DNA from: Lewinellaceae bacterium
GTDB taxonomy: Bacteria > Bacteroidota > Bacteroidia > Chitinophagales > Saprospiraceae
DNA length: 64,000 bases
Direction of reading: 5' to 3'
Assembly: GCA_020636095.1 (NCBI GenBank)
Contig: JACJYN010000004.1
Coordinates: 806,001-870,000 of the forward strand
In this document: in pieces, positions 53,543 to 62,426 of the stretch
How the letters are laid out: every line of letters starts with the position of its first letter
Position numbering within the stretch: position 1 is the first letter of the stretch
Made by a program: the position numbers and the translations under genes
The notes under the pieces: model-generated
What the model saw: the letters and a program-made list of their open reading frames with translations, nothing else
What the model was told of the DNA's origin: nothing
Database searches by the model: none

Positions 53543-54037
53543 GTATTGCTCATAGCCAACTGCTTCCAGTTTCCGGTATTTCACTGCTACCCCCTCGGCC
53601 AATTCCTTTTTGAACTGGAGCAGGCGCTGTTGCAATTGCTCATCGTGGGTTCCGATGATCTGGGCGGCCAGGATGCCGGCATTTTGAGCGGCATTGAGCG
53701 CTACGGTCGCCACCGGCACCCCGTTCGGCATTTGCAGGATGGACAGGACCGAATCCCAGCCATCTATAGAATTGGAAGACTTGATGGGCACCCCGATAAC
53801 CGGCAGGGGAGATAAAGAAGCCACCATGCCGGGCAGGTGAGCCGCCCCCCCCGCGCCGGCAATGATCACTTTTATACCTCTTACGTGTGCCTTTTGGGCG
53901 AATTCGAAGAGCCGCTCCGGCGTGCGGTGAGCAGAGACAATGGTCAGTTCAAAAGGAACACCCAACTCCTTGAGTACATCTGCCGCCTGCCGCATAACCG
54001 GCAAGTCGGAATCGGAACCCATGATAATACTTATCAT
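53534..54037 (-). CDS. purE: N5-carboxyaminoimidazole ribonucleotide mutase
   Basis: 167 residues from the ATG at 54037 (MISIIMGSDSDLPVMRQ is the family start). It converts N5-CAIR to CAIR in purine synthesis. SAHRTPERLFEF and AGAGGAAHLPGMVASLSPLPVIGVP are the active-site segments of class I PurE. Its partner purK is about 50 kb away on the other strand. Confidence 0.96.
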   Translation of the reverse strand: MISIIMGSDSDLPVMRQAADVLKELGVPFELTIVSAHRTPERLFEFAQKAHVRGIKVIIAGAGGAAHLPGMVASLSPLPVIGVPIKSSNSIDGWDSVLSILQMPNGVPVATVALNAAQNAGILAAQIIGTHDEQLQQRLLQFKKELAEGVAVKYRKLEAVGYEQYKK

Positions 54038-54118
54038 AACGCTTTGATTTTTTGTGATTGAGAGCATGCTCTGAAGGCAAGCCGAATCACTTTATAACAA
54101 TAGACGCAATTTGACCCC

Positions 54119-55297
54119 TCACCTATACACCTGCACCGGCGCCAGCCCTTCCGAAAAGTCTCTCAGGTCGATAAAATTTTCCTGGGGCGGGATGGCCAGC
54201 GCTCCCAGTGTATCGATGAAGCCGATGCCGCGGTGGGTAGCCACCCGGGCCAGCCCCTCATGAAAAGCCCAGGCAAGGCCAAACTGGGGCTGGGTCAGCA
54301 GGTTGCCATCCCGGTCGAGGTAACCCCAAAGACGGCCCAGCCGGTAGGCGGCAAAGCCGTTCTCAAAACTGTATATCTGTTCGAACTGTGGGTCGACGAT
54401 GCCTTCTCCCTCTGCATCTATAAAGCCGTAACGCCCTTCCTTTTCAACCCCCCAAAATGATTCGCCGGCGTACCACAACTGCTGATACTCCGGCGCTACC
54501 ACGAATGCCCCGGTTTTGTCGATCAGGCCATAGCGCCCTTCTTGCTTTACGGGGGCCAACCCCTGGTTGAAGTCCTGGGCATTTTCAAACTGAGGGACAA
54601 TAATCGGCTGCCCACTTAAATCGACAAAGCCGTAAAGGCCACCCTGTTGAATGCGGGCGAGGCCCTCACTGAAGGGCGCTACTTTTTTATAAGCCGGCGG
54701 TAGGGCCATTTTTCCATCCAGCCCGATCAAACCATACCGGCCGTCCAACCTGACCTTCGCATAGCCGTTCTCAAAAGAAGAAGCCTGCTCGTATTGAGCC
54801 GGGATCAGCAGAGCGCCATCCGGCCCGATAAACCCATACTTATCCGCCACCCGAACCCGGGCCCGCCCTTCTTTGAAATCCAGGGCGTCGTCATATTTTG
54901 GTTCGGCCGCCCAACTGCCGTCCGGTGAGACAAATCCCATTTTATTTTCATAGGTCAGTACGCGGCCCCACCCTTCAGAAAAGGACCAGGCCCCCTGAAA
55001 CTGGATGGGAATGACAAGGGCGCCGGCCCTATCTATGTAGCCCCACCGGCCCTTCACCCGCACAGCCGCCCGGCCATCGCTGAAGGGGCGTACATCGTCG
55101 AAGCGGCCCTCGATGGCCAACTGCCCTGCCGGGCCGATATAGCCCCATTTGAACTGAGAAGCGCCAAAATCCTCTTCCGGTGGAGGCAACTCCAGCTGTT
55201 CAGCTTCGGTAGCGGCGGCCGCACTCGCCGGGGGATCATTCCGGCAAGCGCCTAAAGCAAGGAGGAAAAGGCATAATATCAATGGTAGTTGTTTCAT
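54119..55297 (-). CDS. WG-repeat lipoprotein
   Basis: 392 residues from the ATG at 55297. Lipoprotein signal with cysteine 18 (LLALGACRND) followed by about eleven WG repeats of roughly 30 residues, each with a [WYF]G[YFL]I core, a D/G turn and an F-x-[ED]G motif (WGYIDRAGALVIPIQF, YGFIGPDGALLIPAQY). The function of this beta-rich repeat is not known. It begins 8 bp after the NrtR-like regulator gene stops, so the two share a transcript. Confidence 0.88.
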   Translation of the reverse strand: MKQLPLILCLFLLALGACRNDPPASAAAATEAEQLELPPPEEDFGASQFKWGYIGPAGQLAIEGRFDDVRPFSDGRAAVRVKGRWGYIDRAGALVIPIQFQGAWSFSEGWGRVLTYENKMGFVSPDGSWAAEPKYDDALDFKEGRARVRVADKYGFIGPDGALLIPAQYEQASSFENGYAKVRLDGRYGLIGLDGKMALPPAYKKVAPFSEGLARIQQGGLYGFVDLSGQPIIVPQFENAQDFNQGLAPVKQEGRYGLIDKTGAFVVAPEYQQLWYAGESFWGVEKEGRYGFIDAEGEGIVDPQFEQIYSFENGFAAYRLGRLWGYLDRDGNLLTQPQFGLAWAFHEGLARVATHRGIGFIDTLGALAIPPQENFIDLRDFSEGLAPVQVYR

Positions 55298-55305
55298 AGC
55301 CACAG

Positions 55306-56022
55306 TCAAATTTCAAAATCTACACCACGGCGGATAAGGTCTTCGTAGCGTTCCCTCGCCATTTGCTCGTACTTTTCCTTATCGAAGCTGTAAAGCTTGG
55401 CAGGACGGTGAGCGACCCCTTCCTGTTTCCCGACTTCCTTCAATACGCCCATCTTCAGGATACGGGTGCGGAAATTGCGTTTATTGAGCTCTTCAACACC
55501 CAGGATCGTCTCGTAGAGCTTTTGCAATTGAGAGAGCGTAAACTGCTCTGGTAACAGTTCAAACCCAATTGGCTGGTACCGCACTTTGGCCCGCAGGCGG
55601 GTGATGGCTGCCTGGAGAATGTTTTGGTGGTCGAAAGCGAGTATTGGCAGGCGGCCGGTTTCAAACCACCGGACGCGCCGGGCGTCGGAATTGGCCTCTA
55701 CCGGGTGGGCTTCCAGGTTGACCAACGCAAAATAGGCCACGCTGACCACCCGGCCGCGGGGGTCGCGCCCGGGAGCCCCAAAAGTGTAGAGCTGCTCGAT
55801 GAAAACATTCTTTACGCCGGTTTCTTCTTCCAGTTCCCGAAGCGCCGCCGTTTCCAGCCCTTCATCCATATCGACAAAACCGCCCGGCAGCGCCCACTGC
55901 CCTTCGAAAGGAGCATGAGCGCGCTGAATGAGCAGTACTTTGAGTTTATGGCTTTCATCCAGTCCAAAGATCACGCAGTCAACAGTGAGAGCAGGCCGGG
56001 GATATTCGTAGGTGTATGGCAT
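55306..56022 (-). CDS. nrtR: NrtR-type Nudix regulator
   Basis: 238 residues. The Nudix domain (about 10-150) has an intact Nudix box, GFVDMDEGLETAALRELEEE followed by TGV (about 48-70). The C-terminal winged helix (about 155-230; FTLSQLQKLYETILG, NKRNFRTRILKMGVL) is the NrtR DNA-binding domain. NrtR represses NAD-salvage genes and is released by ADP-ribose. In Bacteroidota the same fold also gives sugar-responsive regulators (AraR), so this is not decided by sequence alone, but the neighbour is pncB, which favours NrtR. The WG lipoprotein gene follows on the same transcript. Confidence 0.85.
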   Translation of the reverse strand: MPYTYEYPRPALTVDCVIFGLDESHKLKVLLIQRAHAPFEGQWALPGGFVDMDEGLETAALRELEEETGVKNVFIEQLYTFGAPGRDPRGRVVSVAYFALVNLEAHPVEANSDARRVRWFETGRLPILAFDHQNILQAAITRLRAKVRYQPIGFELLPEQFTLSQLQKLYETILGVEELNKRNFRTRILKMGVLKEVGKQEGVAHRPAKLYSFDKEKYEQMARERYEDLIRRGVDFEI

Positions 56023-56124
56023 GTTTTCAGCAACCGTTTTTTGATGGTTTTTATTATTACCTGAACCGTGAAAATAAGGAATTTTAAGACACCAGATGAG
56101 GCTACCCTTCAGAGATTTGAGTAC

Positions 56125-57567
56125 TTAGAGCTTTTTCATCATCCCCTCTTTTTGATCAAATAACTCCCGCGCCAGCCCATTGGGATAATCAGCAAGCACC
56201 TCAGGGCCAAACAGGCCCTGTTGTTTCAGAGAAAAAGCCCGGATGTCGCTTACAGAAGGCGAATCATACACCAACCGCCCCTCCTCGAATACAGGCGTCA
56301 ATAAGTCGGTATAACTGCTACTCGGCGGCGAAGCCAGTTGTTCGCTCCCATAGCGCCACAGGACACCCCCGGGCGCCGGGCCCTTGGTATCAAAAATAAA
56401 ATCTCCAACCGGAACGCCATTGGCATCCAGCAAGCGCCGCACTTGTTGGATGCCCGGATTAGAAACCTTAATATCCTGCTCCGACAGTTTAATTCGATCG
56501 GCCCATTGCCCGGTTTCATCCTGGATGGCGCTCAATTTATACACCCCGCCCAGAGCCGGTTGATCGTAACTGGTGGCCAGGCGGGTGCCGACTCCCCAAA
56601 CGGTGATCCTGGCGCCCTGCTCTTTAAGATGTTGGATCTGGTGCTCATCCAGATCGTTGCTCGCTACAATAGCGGCTTCGGGAAAACCGGCCTCGTCGAG
56701 GATGCGGCGGGCCTCCTGGCTGAGTTCCGCCAGGTTGCCGCTATCCAGCCGGATTCCCTGCATCTCATGGCCCCGGTGGCGCAACTGCCGGCCCACTTCA
56801 ACGGCGTGGTGGACTCCCTCGATGGTATCGTAGGTATCCACCAGAAAAATGCAATTATTGGGCAGCGCTTTGGCGTATTGTTCGAAAGCAGTGAGCTCAT
56901 CGTCGAAGCACATGACCCAGCTGTGGGCGTGGGTACCCTTGACGGGGATGCCATAGAGCCGGCCGGCTATCACACTACTGGTGGCGTGGCAGCCTCCAAT
57001 ATACGCCGCCCGGGTAGCGGTGATGCTACCGTCGATGCCCTGCGCCCGGCGCAGGCCGAATTCCAACACGGAATCGCCCCGCGCCGCCTGAACGATACGG
57101 GCAGATTTGGTCGCGATCAGGGTTGAAAAATTGACCAGGTTCAGCAGCGCCGTCTCAATCAGCTGACACTGGAGGAGCGGCCCTTCCACCCGCAACAGCG
57201 GCTGGTTCGGGAAAACCACCGTGCCTTCAGGAATGGCGTCAATGGTGCAGCTGAATTGGAGGCGCTGCAGGTAATTCAGAAAGCCTTCGTCAAACAGGGG
57301 CTGATCATTGGCGCCGGTGAGGCCGCCCAGGTATTGAATGTCTTCCGGGCTAAAGTGCATTTTTTTGAGAAAATCTATCGCCAGGGCCAGGCCGGCACTG
57401 ATCGCATACTGCCCGCCGAATGGCGATTTTCGAAAAAAAAGATGAAAAACGGCCCGGCGGCGGTACAAGCCCGTTTTCCAGTAACCATAGGCCATAGTGA
57501 GTTGGTACAGGTCGGTGAGCAGGCCAAAATCCAGGCGGTACAATCGGGAAAGGTGAGTATTGGGCAT
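56125..57567 (-). CDS. pncB: Nicotinate phosphoribosyltransferase
   Basis: 480 residues. It makes nicotinate mononucleotide from nicotinate and PRPP, the entry step of the Preiss-Handler NAD salvage route. The opening LLTDLYQLTMAYGYWK, the GLRRAQGIDGSITATRAAYIGG loop, catalytic His215 in KGTHAHSWVM, and GIRLDSGNLAELS are as in the family. It is directly upstream of the nrtR-like gene on the same strand (102 bp), and a 9-bp-arm palindrome lies 4 bp before its start codon. Confidence 0.95.
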   Translation of the reverse strand: MPNTHLSRLYRLDFGLLTDLYQLTMAYGYWKTGLYRRRAVFHLFFRKSPFGGQYAISAGLALAIDFLKKMHFSPEDIQYLGGLTGANDQPLFDEGFLNYLQRLQFSCTIDAIPEGTVVFPNQPLLRVEGPLLQCQLIETALLNLVNFSTLIATKSARIVQAARGDSVLEFGLRRAQGIDGSITATRAAYIGGCHATSSVIAGRLYGIPVKGTHAHSWVMCFDDELTAFEQYAKALPNNCIFLVDTYDTIEGVHHAVEVGRQLRHRGHEMQGIRLDSGNLAELSQEARRILDEAGFPEAAIVASNDLDEHQIQHLKEQGARITVWGVGTRLATSYDQPALGGVYKLSAIQDETGQWADRIKLSEQDIKVSNPGIQQVRRLLDANGVPVGDFIFDTKGPAPGGVLWRYGSEQLASPPSSSYTDLLTPVFEEGRLVYDSPSVSDIRAFSLKQQGLFGPEVLADYPNGLARELFDQKEGMMKKL

Positions 57568-57570
57568 TCT

Positions 57571-57595
57571 ACTTAGTTTTATTTTTAAACTAAGT
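57571..57595. promoter_or_regulatory. Operator candidate upstream of pncB
   Basis: ACTTAGTTT, 7 bp, AAACTAAGT is a perfect inverted repeat ending 4 bp before the pncB ATG. It is the obvious place for NrtR binding. No copy is seen before nrtR itself. Confidence 0.55.
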
Positions 57596-57736
57596 TAACC
57601 GTTTTCCGAAAAACATCAAGGGCAGAGGGGATGTTTCTTAAAAAAAAAGGGGGAAAGCCAACCGATCAGGGAAATTGGCACACTTTTAAGCGGCAGTAGT
57701 CGTTGCTTGAGGGTGTATAACCCGTTTTAGGGGGTT

Positions 57737-57850
57737 GGAAAAAATAACCTACCCATCTGGCTTGTTCTTTTTCCGCTGGGCGTCGTTGCTCATCATTCAC
57801 GTAGCTGGGCTATGCTTACTCTTCGCACTAGCCCAGCGAAAAAATAACTG
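57737..57850. repeat. Palindromic element, family C copy 3 (diverged, inverted)
   Basis: The reverse complement of 57774-57815 (GCATAGCCCAGCTACGTGAA..., GATGAGCAACG) matches the core of the copies at 43885 and 49749. The arms CTTGTTCTTTTTCCGCTGGG (57761 on) and GCCCAGCGAAAAAATAACTG (57831-57850) are imperfect complements. Confidence 0.55.
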
Positions 57851-57901
57851 CGCCATTTTGAGTACCTTATTTATTTCCAAACCCCTTACAATAAAAATCA
57901 G

Positions 57902-58447
57902 ATGCGCCATTATTTATTTTTTCTCTTATTATTATCTCTGGGCGCCGGGCCACTGGCCGGGCAGCAGCCATGGGAAGAGTTCAAATCGTACGAAGGCCGC
58001 TTCCGGGTGCTGTCGCCCGGGGTGTTTCAGCAGCAGGTAGACAGTATCGAAACGCCGGTTGGCAAGCTGGCCTATCACGTCTTTTTCTACCAGCCGGCGG
58101 CGAAGGACAGCGCCGACAACCTGATCTATATGGTCAGTTATTGTGATTACCCTGATTTTTCCCTGGATGCCGATTCCACCGAATTGCTGTCCGAATTTTT
58201 CGAAGCGACCATTGAATCGGCGGTGGAAAGCGTGCAGGGGGAACTGGCCTACGCCAGCGACCGCCCTTATTTTGACTACCCCGGGCGCATCTGGCGCATC
58301 GATTACCTCAACGGCCAGGCGGTAATCAAAACCCGCGCGCTGATCGTTGGCAACCGTTATTATGCACTTCAGACAGCAACCCTCAAAGGCCATAGCCTGA
58401 ATACGGCGAGCGATCGCTTTATGGATTCATTCCGGCTTTTGGAATGA
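57902..58447 (+). CDS. Small secreted protein of unknown function
   Basis: 181 residues with a signal peptide (ends GPLAGQQ). The body has FKSYEGRFRVLSPGVFQQQVDS, an Asp/Ser-rich middle and a C-terminal RALIVGNRYYALQTATLKGH...SDRFMDSFRLLE. The pattern (a short domain with a final FLDSFxL helix) recalls DUF/PsbP-like lipid- or cofactor-binding modules in Bacteroidota, but I do not name a family. Its last codons hold the -33 box of the next gene. Confidence 0.65.
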   Translation: MRHYLFFLLLLSLGAGPLAGQQPWEEFKSYEGRFRVLSPGVFQQQVDSIETPVGKLAYHVFFYQPAAKDSADNLIYMVSYCDYPDFSLDADSTELLSEFFEATIESAVESVQGELAYASDRPYFDYPGRIWRIDYLNGQAVIKTRALIVGNRYYALQTATLKGHSLNTASDRFMDSFRLLE

Positions 58448-58467
58448 ATCAGGATTCTTTATCTTTG
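58438..58467 (+). promoter_or_regulatory. Promoter of the macrodomain gene
   Basis: TTTG (58438-58441), 18 bp, TATCTTTG (58460-58467) is a near-perfect Bacteroidota promoter. The ATG at 58473 lies where transcription should begin, so the transcript may be leaderless. Confidence 0.5.
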
Positions 58468-58472
58468 CCCTT

Positions 58473-59003
58473 ATGGAAAAGATAGAGCTGATCCGGGGAG
58501 ACATTACCAGAATGGAAGTGGGTGCTGTGGTCAACGCGGCGAACTCCTCTTTGCTGGGCGGCGGCGGTGTCGACGGCGCCATTCACCGCGCGGGCGGCCC
58601 CGAAATCCTGGAAGCCTGTAAGCAGATACGGGCAGCATCCGGAAAATGCCCCACCGGACAGGCAGTGATCACTACGGCCGGCAAGATGCCCGCCCAAAGG
58701 GTGATCCACACCGTTGGCCCCATCTGGGGACAGCAAAGTGAAACCGAAAGCGACCGGTTGCTCGCCAATTGCTATCGAAACAGCCTCGCCCTGGCTGTGC
58801 AGCACAAACTAACCAGCGTAGCTTTTCCCAATATCAGCACCGGCGTCTACGGCTTCCCCAAAGAAAGAGCGGCGAAAGTGGCCATCCGGGCGGTAACCGA
58901 ATTTCTGTCCGCCGATAACTCCATAAAACAGCTGTACTTTGTCTGTTTCGATGAAGAAAACTTCAACCTATACGAATCCTTACTCCTAAAAACAAACAAC
59001 TAA
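58473..59003 (+). CDS. Macrodomain protein (O-acetyl-ADP-ribose deacetylase type)
   Basis: 176 residues, a single macrodomain of the MacroD/YmdB group: ELIRGDITRMEVGAVVNAAN, LLGGGGVDGAIHRAGG (ADP-ribose loop) and SVAFPNISTGVYGFPKERA are all present. Such enzymes remove ADP-ribose from acidic residues and hydrolyse O-acetyl-ADP-ribose. It is near the NAD-salvage locus but on its own promoter. Confidence 0.93.
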   Translation: MEKIELIRGDITRMEVGAVVNAANSSLLGGGGVDGAIHRAGGPEILEACKQIRAASGKCPTGQAVITTAGKMPAQRVIHTVGPIWGQQSETESDRLLANCYRNSLALAVQHKLTSVAFPNISTGVYGFPKERAAKVAIRAVTEFLSADNSIKQLYFVCFDEENFNLYESLLLKTNN

Positions 59004-59046
59004 TACTTGTCAACGAACAACAACCCAATCCCTAACCTCCAATCTA

Positions 59047-59517
59047 ATGACGAAAATTGCAGTATTCCCCGGCTCTTTCGACCCCATAACCGTGGGCCAC
59101 GTCGACCTGGTTAAAAGGTCGCTCCCCTTATTCGATAAGGTGGTGGTGGCCATTGGGATCAACGATCAAAAGAAATATCTCTTCAAACTGGAAGAACGCC
59201 TGCACTGGCTCCGGGAAGTCTTTCAAGAGGAACCCAAAGTGGAAGTCGGCCATTTCACCGGCCTGACCGCTCACTACGCGCAGCAGATCGACGCGCACTA
59301 CCTCCTCCGAGGCCTCCGCAACGCCTCGGATTTCGACTACGAGAAGACCATCTCTCAACTCAATCATATCGTGGGGGAAGGGCTGGAAACCATCTTTCTC
59401 ATCAGCCAGCCCGCTTATTCCCATATCAGTTCCACCATCGTCCGGGAAATCATCAAAGGAGGCGGCGACGCCCGGCCTTTTCTGCCGGATCAGGTGCGGG
59501 TGGAGAGGGTTGTTTAG
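59047..59517 (+). CDS. coaD: Phosphopantetheine adenylyltransferase
   Basis: 156 residues. Adenylylates 4'-phosphopantetheine in coenzyme A synthesis. The nucleotidyltransferase motif GSFDPITVGHVDLV (residues 9-22) and the C-terminal YSHISSTIVREII are diagnostic. Length is normal. It follows the macrodomain gene by 43 bp. Confidence 0.96.
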   Translation: MTKIAVFPGSFDPITVGHVDLVKRSLPLFDKVVVAIGINDQKKYLFKLEERLHWLREVFQEEPKVEVGHFTGLTAHYAQQIDAHYLLRGLRNASDFDYEKTISQLNHIVGEGLETIFLISQPAYSHISSTIVREIIKGGGDARPFLPDQVRVERVV

Positions 59518-59595
59518 AGGGGGGGGCGGTATTCGGTGTTCGCTGTTAGGTGTTCGCTACAAGTTTCTGAAAATCAAGGGGCGTTATTCAGGAGA

Positions 59596-59693
59596 GGCTA
59601 CCACTAGCGCTGGACAAAGTCGGAAGTCGGAATGGCTTTGGGTGTTCCACAACCCTTTGGCTATCAATAGTGTCCAACGCCAGAAGGGTGGCC
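59596..59693. repeat. MITE-like element, family A copy 2
   Basis: GGCTACCACTAGCGCTGGAC (59596 on) is the counterpart of the right arm, whose reverse complement is GGCCACCCTTCTGGCGTTGG (ending 59693). Both match the ends of the elements at 22723 and 41669. It is 98 bp, and no clear target duplication is seen. The TTCGC-type segment (59528-59560) lies just beside it instead of inside. Confidence 0.55.
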
Positions 59694-59745
59694 GACACAC
59701 TGATGCACTGACACACTGAACAAATACCCCTCAACACTAATCAAA

Positions 59746-60426
59746 ATGCCCTACAACTGGATTCTTTTCGACGCCGACAATACCCTTCTCGATTTCGACC
59801 GTTCTGAACGCAAAGCGCTGGGCGAGGCGCTGTCGGAACGAGGTATTCCTTTCGAGGACAGCTATCACCATGCCTATCACCGCATCAACAAGGCCTGCTG
59901 GCTGGCCTTTGAGCGGGGGGAGCTCTCGAGAGACGAGCTGCGGGTGCAGCGTTTTGAATTGTTCCTGAAGGAGATTGGGCATCGGGCGGAAGCCGGCCCC
60001 TTTGGCGTCAGTTATTTACAGCATCTGTCGAAAGGCAGTTTTCTGATCGAGGGCGCCATGGAACAGGTGCAGCGGCTGGCGAAGCAATACCGGCTGGCGC
60101 TGGTGACCAATGGACTGAAAGAGGTTCAACGGCCGCGGATCGCCCAATCCGGACTGGCGCCTTATTTTCAAACCATTATCATCTCCGATGAGATTGGCCA
60201 CTCCAAGCCCAACGCCTCCTTTTTTGAGTACACTTTTGACCAGATCGGCCACCCGCCCAAAGAGAAGGTGCTCATCATTGGCGACAACCTCAATGCCGAT
60301 ATCCGGGGAGGAGCGGAATTCGGCATTCATACCTGTTGGTACAATCCCCGGCAGGAAGAAAATAAGCTGGGCCCCTCCCCTACTTATGAAGTGGCTGAGC
60401 TTCAAAAGCTGGATACATTCCTTTAA
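59746..60426 (+). CDS. yjjG: YjjG family HAD nucleotidase
   Basis: 226 residues, a haloacid-dehalogenase hydrolase with all four motifs: DADNTLLDFD (residues 8-17), a Thr/Asn motif in ALVTNGLKEVQ, Lys in GHSKPNASFFEY, and GDNLNADIRGG. YjjG proteins dephosphorylate non-canonical pyrimidine nucleotides and so protect against mutagenic bases. A helical cap follows motif I. It is monocistronic. Confidence 0.92.
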   Translation: MPYNWILFDADNTLLDFDRSERKALGEALSERGIPFEDSYHHAYHRINKACWLAFERGELSRDELRVQRFELFLKEIGHRAEAGPFGVSYLQHLSKGSFLIEGAMEQVQRLAKQYRLALVTNGLKEVQRPRIAQSGLAPYFQTIIISDEIGHSKPNASFFEYTFDQIGHPPKEKVLIIGDNLNADIRGGAEFGIHTCWYNPRQEENKLGPSPTYEVAELQKLDTFL

Positions 60427-60452
60427 ATTTCACCTCTAAAATACTACCTTTG
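60422..60452 (+). promoter_or_regulatory. Bacteroidota-type promoter of pruA
   Basis: TTTA (60422-60425), 19 bp, TACCTTTG (60445-60452), the same arrangement as before purK. The transcript would have a leader of about 155 nt that includes the inverted repeat at 60477-60577. Confidence 0.5.
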
Positions 60453-60476
60453 CAGCCTCAAGATTACAGAGAGATC

Positions 60477-60577
60477 AAAAAATAAGTTGCCGATCTAAAT
60501 TTCGACGATCAGAGCTTTGGAGGGGGTGCTTTGGCTTCCAGCCTTCGCCTAATCGCCGAAACCGACAACTTATTTTC
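60477..60577. repeat. Inverted repeat in the pruA leader
   Basis: AAAAAATAAGTTGCCG (60477-60492) and CGACAACTTATTTTC (about 60563-60577) are near-exact complements around a GC-rich middle with a second small hairpin. It may be a leader RNA structure or a short mobile repeat. Confidence 0.45.
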
Positions 60578-60615
60578 TAAGGTTTTCTAACCATACCAAA
60601 ACCAACCGAAATACT

Positions 60616-62253
60616 ATGTCAGACGCATATTTCAAAGTACCTCAGGCCATCAATGAAAAGGTGCTCAGCTATGCCCCCGGGAGCCCGGAAAAAGCAGCGC
60701 TAAAAAAAGCCCTTAAAGAGATCAAATCCAAAGAAGTAGAAGTCGCTATGACCATCGGCGGGCAGAAGGTAAAAACCGCCAAGAAGCTCTCCATCCATCC
60801 CCCCCATGAGTTGAAGCACACCCTGGGCCATTTTTACAAAGGCGGCGCCGGAGAAGTCAAAATGGCCATCGATGCCGCACTGAAAGCCAAGCCAGCCTGG
60901 GAGCAACTGCCCTGGCAGGAACGGGCGGCGATCTTTCTCAAAGCAGCCGACCTGCTGGCCGGGCCGTACCGCCAGAAAATGAACGCCGCCTGCATGCTGG
61001 TGCAATCCAAGACCGTCTACCAGTCGGAGATCGACGCAGTGGCGGAACTGTGTGACTTCTGGCGCTTCAATGTGCAGTTCATGGCGGAAATCTACAAAGA
61101 ACAACCGCTGACCGTCTCTGGCAGCGGCATCTGGAACCGCATGGAATACCGCCCGCTGGAGGGCTTCGTTTTTGCCCTCACGCCGTTCAACTTTGCCTCT
61201 ATCGCCGGCAACCTGCCCTCCGCTCCCGCCCTCATGGGCAACGTGGTGGTGTGGAAACCCGCCGAAAGCCAGCTCTACGTGTCCAACCTCATCATGGAAA
61301 TCCTGGAAGAGGCCGGCCTGCCGCCGGGAGTGATCAACCTGGTCTTCGTCAGCGGGCCAGTGGCGGGAGAGGTTATCTTCTCTCATACGGATTACGCCGG
61401 CATCCACTTTACCGGCAGCACCGGTGTTTTTCAGGACCTCTGGCAGACCATGGGTAAAAACCTGAGCAACTACCGGTCGTATCCGCGCATCGTCGGCGAA
61501 ACCGGCGGAAAAGATTTTATCATCGCCCATTCGTCGGCCAATGCGCCGCAAGTCGTCACCGCGCTGACCCGCGGCGCCTTTGAATATCAGGGGCAAAAAT
61601 GTTCCGCCGTATCCCGCGCCTACCTGCCCAAAAGCCTGTGGCCGGATATAAAATCGGGCCTGCTCAAAGATTTAAAGTCGATAAAAATGGGTAATCCGGA
61701 AGACTTTTCTAACTTTATGAGCGCTGTGATCGATGAGCGGGCTTTTGACAAGATATCCAGCTATATCGCCGATGCGAAAAAAGACAAGGATGCCGAGATC
61801 ATTTTTGGCGGAGGATACGATAAATCAAAGGGTTATTTCATCGAGCCCACAGTCATTGTAGCCAAAGATCCGAAATATCGCACCATGTGCGAAGAGATCT
61901 TCGGCCCCGTACTGACCATCTACGTCTACGACGATGAAAAGTACGAGGACACGCTTGAACTACTGAACAACACTTCACCGTATGCGCTGACCGGCGCTGT
62001 TTTCGCTAAAGAGCGGGAAGCAGTGATGCTGGCGACTGAACGGCTGCGCCATTCTGCCGGCAACTTTTATATCAATGACAAACCCACCGGCGCAGTGGTG
62101 GGGCAACAACCTTTCGGCGGAGCCCGGGGGTCGGGAACCAACGACAAGGCCGGTTCCATCCTCAACCTCTACCGCTGGGTGTCTGCCCGCGCTATTAAGG
62201 AGAATTTTGTTTCGCCAACGGATTATCGCTATCCGTTTATGGCCGAAGAATAG
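60616..62253 (+). CDS. pruA: L-glutamate gamma-semialdehyde dehydrogenase
   Basis: 545 residues, the stand-alone (monofunctional) form. It oxidises glutamate semialdehyde, the product of proline and ornithine breakdown, to glutamate with NAD. Key elements: PFNFASIAGNLPSAPALMGN, FTGSTGVFQDLW, catalytic Glu in RIVGETGGKDFI, catalytic Cys in EYQGQKCSAVSRAY, and the C-terminal NFYINDKPTGAVVGQQPFGG that is typical of P5C dehydrogenases. No proline dehydrogenase gene is adjacent. Confidence 0.96.
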   Translation: MSDAYFKVPQAINEKVLSYAPGSPEKAALKKALKEIKSKEVEVAMTIGGQKVKTAKKLSIHPPHELKHTLGHFYKGGAGEVKMAIDAALKAKPAWEQLPWQERAAIFLKAADLLAGPYRQKMNAACMLVQSKTVYQSEIDAVAELCDFWRFNVQFMAEIYKEQPLTVSGSGIWNRMEYRPLEGFVFALTPFNFASIAGNLPSAPALMGNVVVWKPAESQLYVSNLIMEILEEAGLPPGVINLVFVSGPVAGEVIFSHTDYAGIHFTGSTGVFQDLWQTMGKNLSNYRSYPRIVGETGGKDFIIAHSSANAPQVVTALTRGAFEYQGQKCSAVSRAYLPKSLWPDIKSGLLKDLKSIKMGNPEDFSNFMSAVIDERAFDKISSYIADAKKDKDAEIIFGGGYDKSKGYFIEPTVIVAKDPKYRTMCEEIFGPVLTIYVYDDEKYEDTLELLNNTSPYALTGAVFAKEREAVMLATERLRHSAGNFYINDKPTGAVVGQQPFGGARGSGTNDKAGSILNLYRWVSARAIKENFVSPTDYRYPFMAEE

Positions 62254-62426
62254 TTCCACACACTTGGGACAAGCTTGCTAATAACAAGTCGAGCATGGGG
62301 TAGCTTCCGAATCATGGAGGCTGCCCCTCTCTTTTGGAGGGAAGGAGGGAAGGAAGGAATGAGGGAATGAATCAGTCAGTCATTCCTTCAGCCCATCTAC
62401 TTATAACCATTCAACCATCTAACCCC

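Larger units (their letters stand above)
57568..57901. other. 334-bp gap with operator and family C copy
   Basis: Divergent gap between pncB and a small secreted protein gene. It holds the pncB palindrome (57571-57595), and at 57737-57850 a diverged, inverted copy of family C. No gene is seen. Confidence 0.55.
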
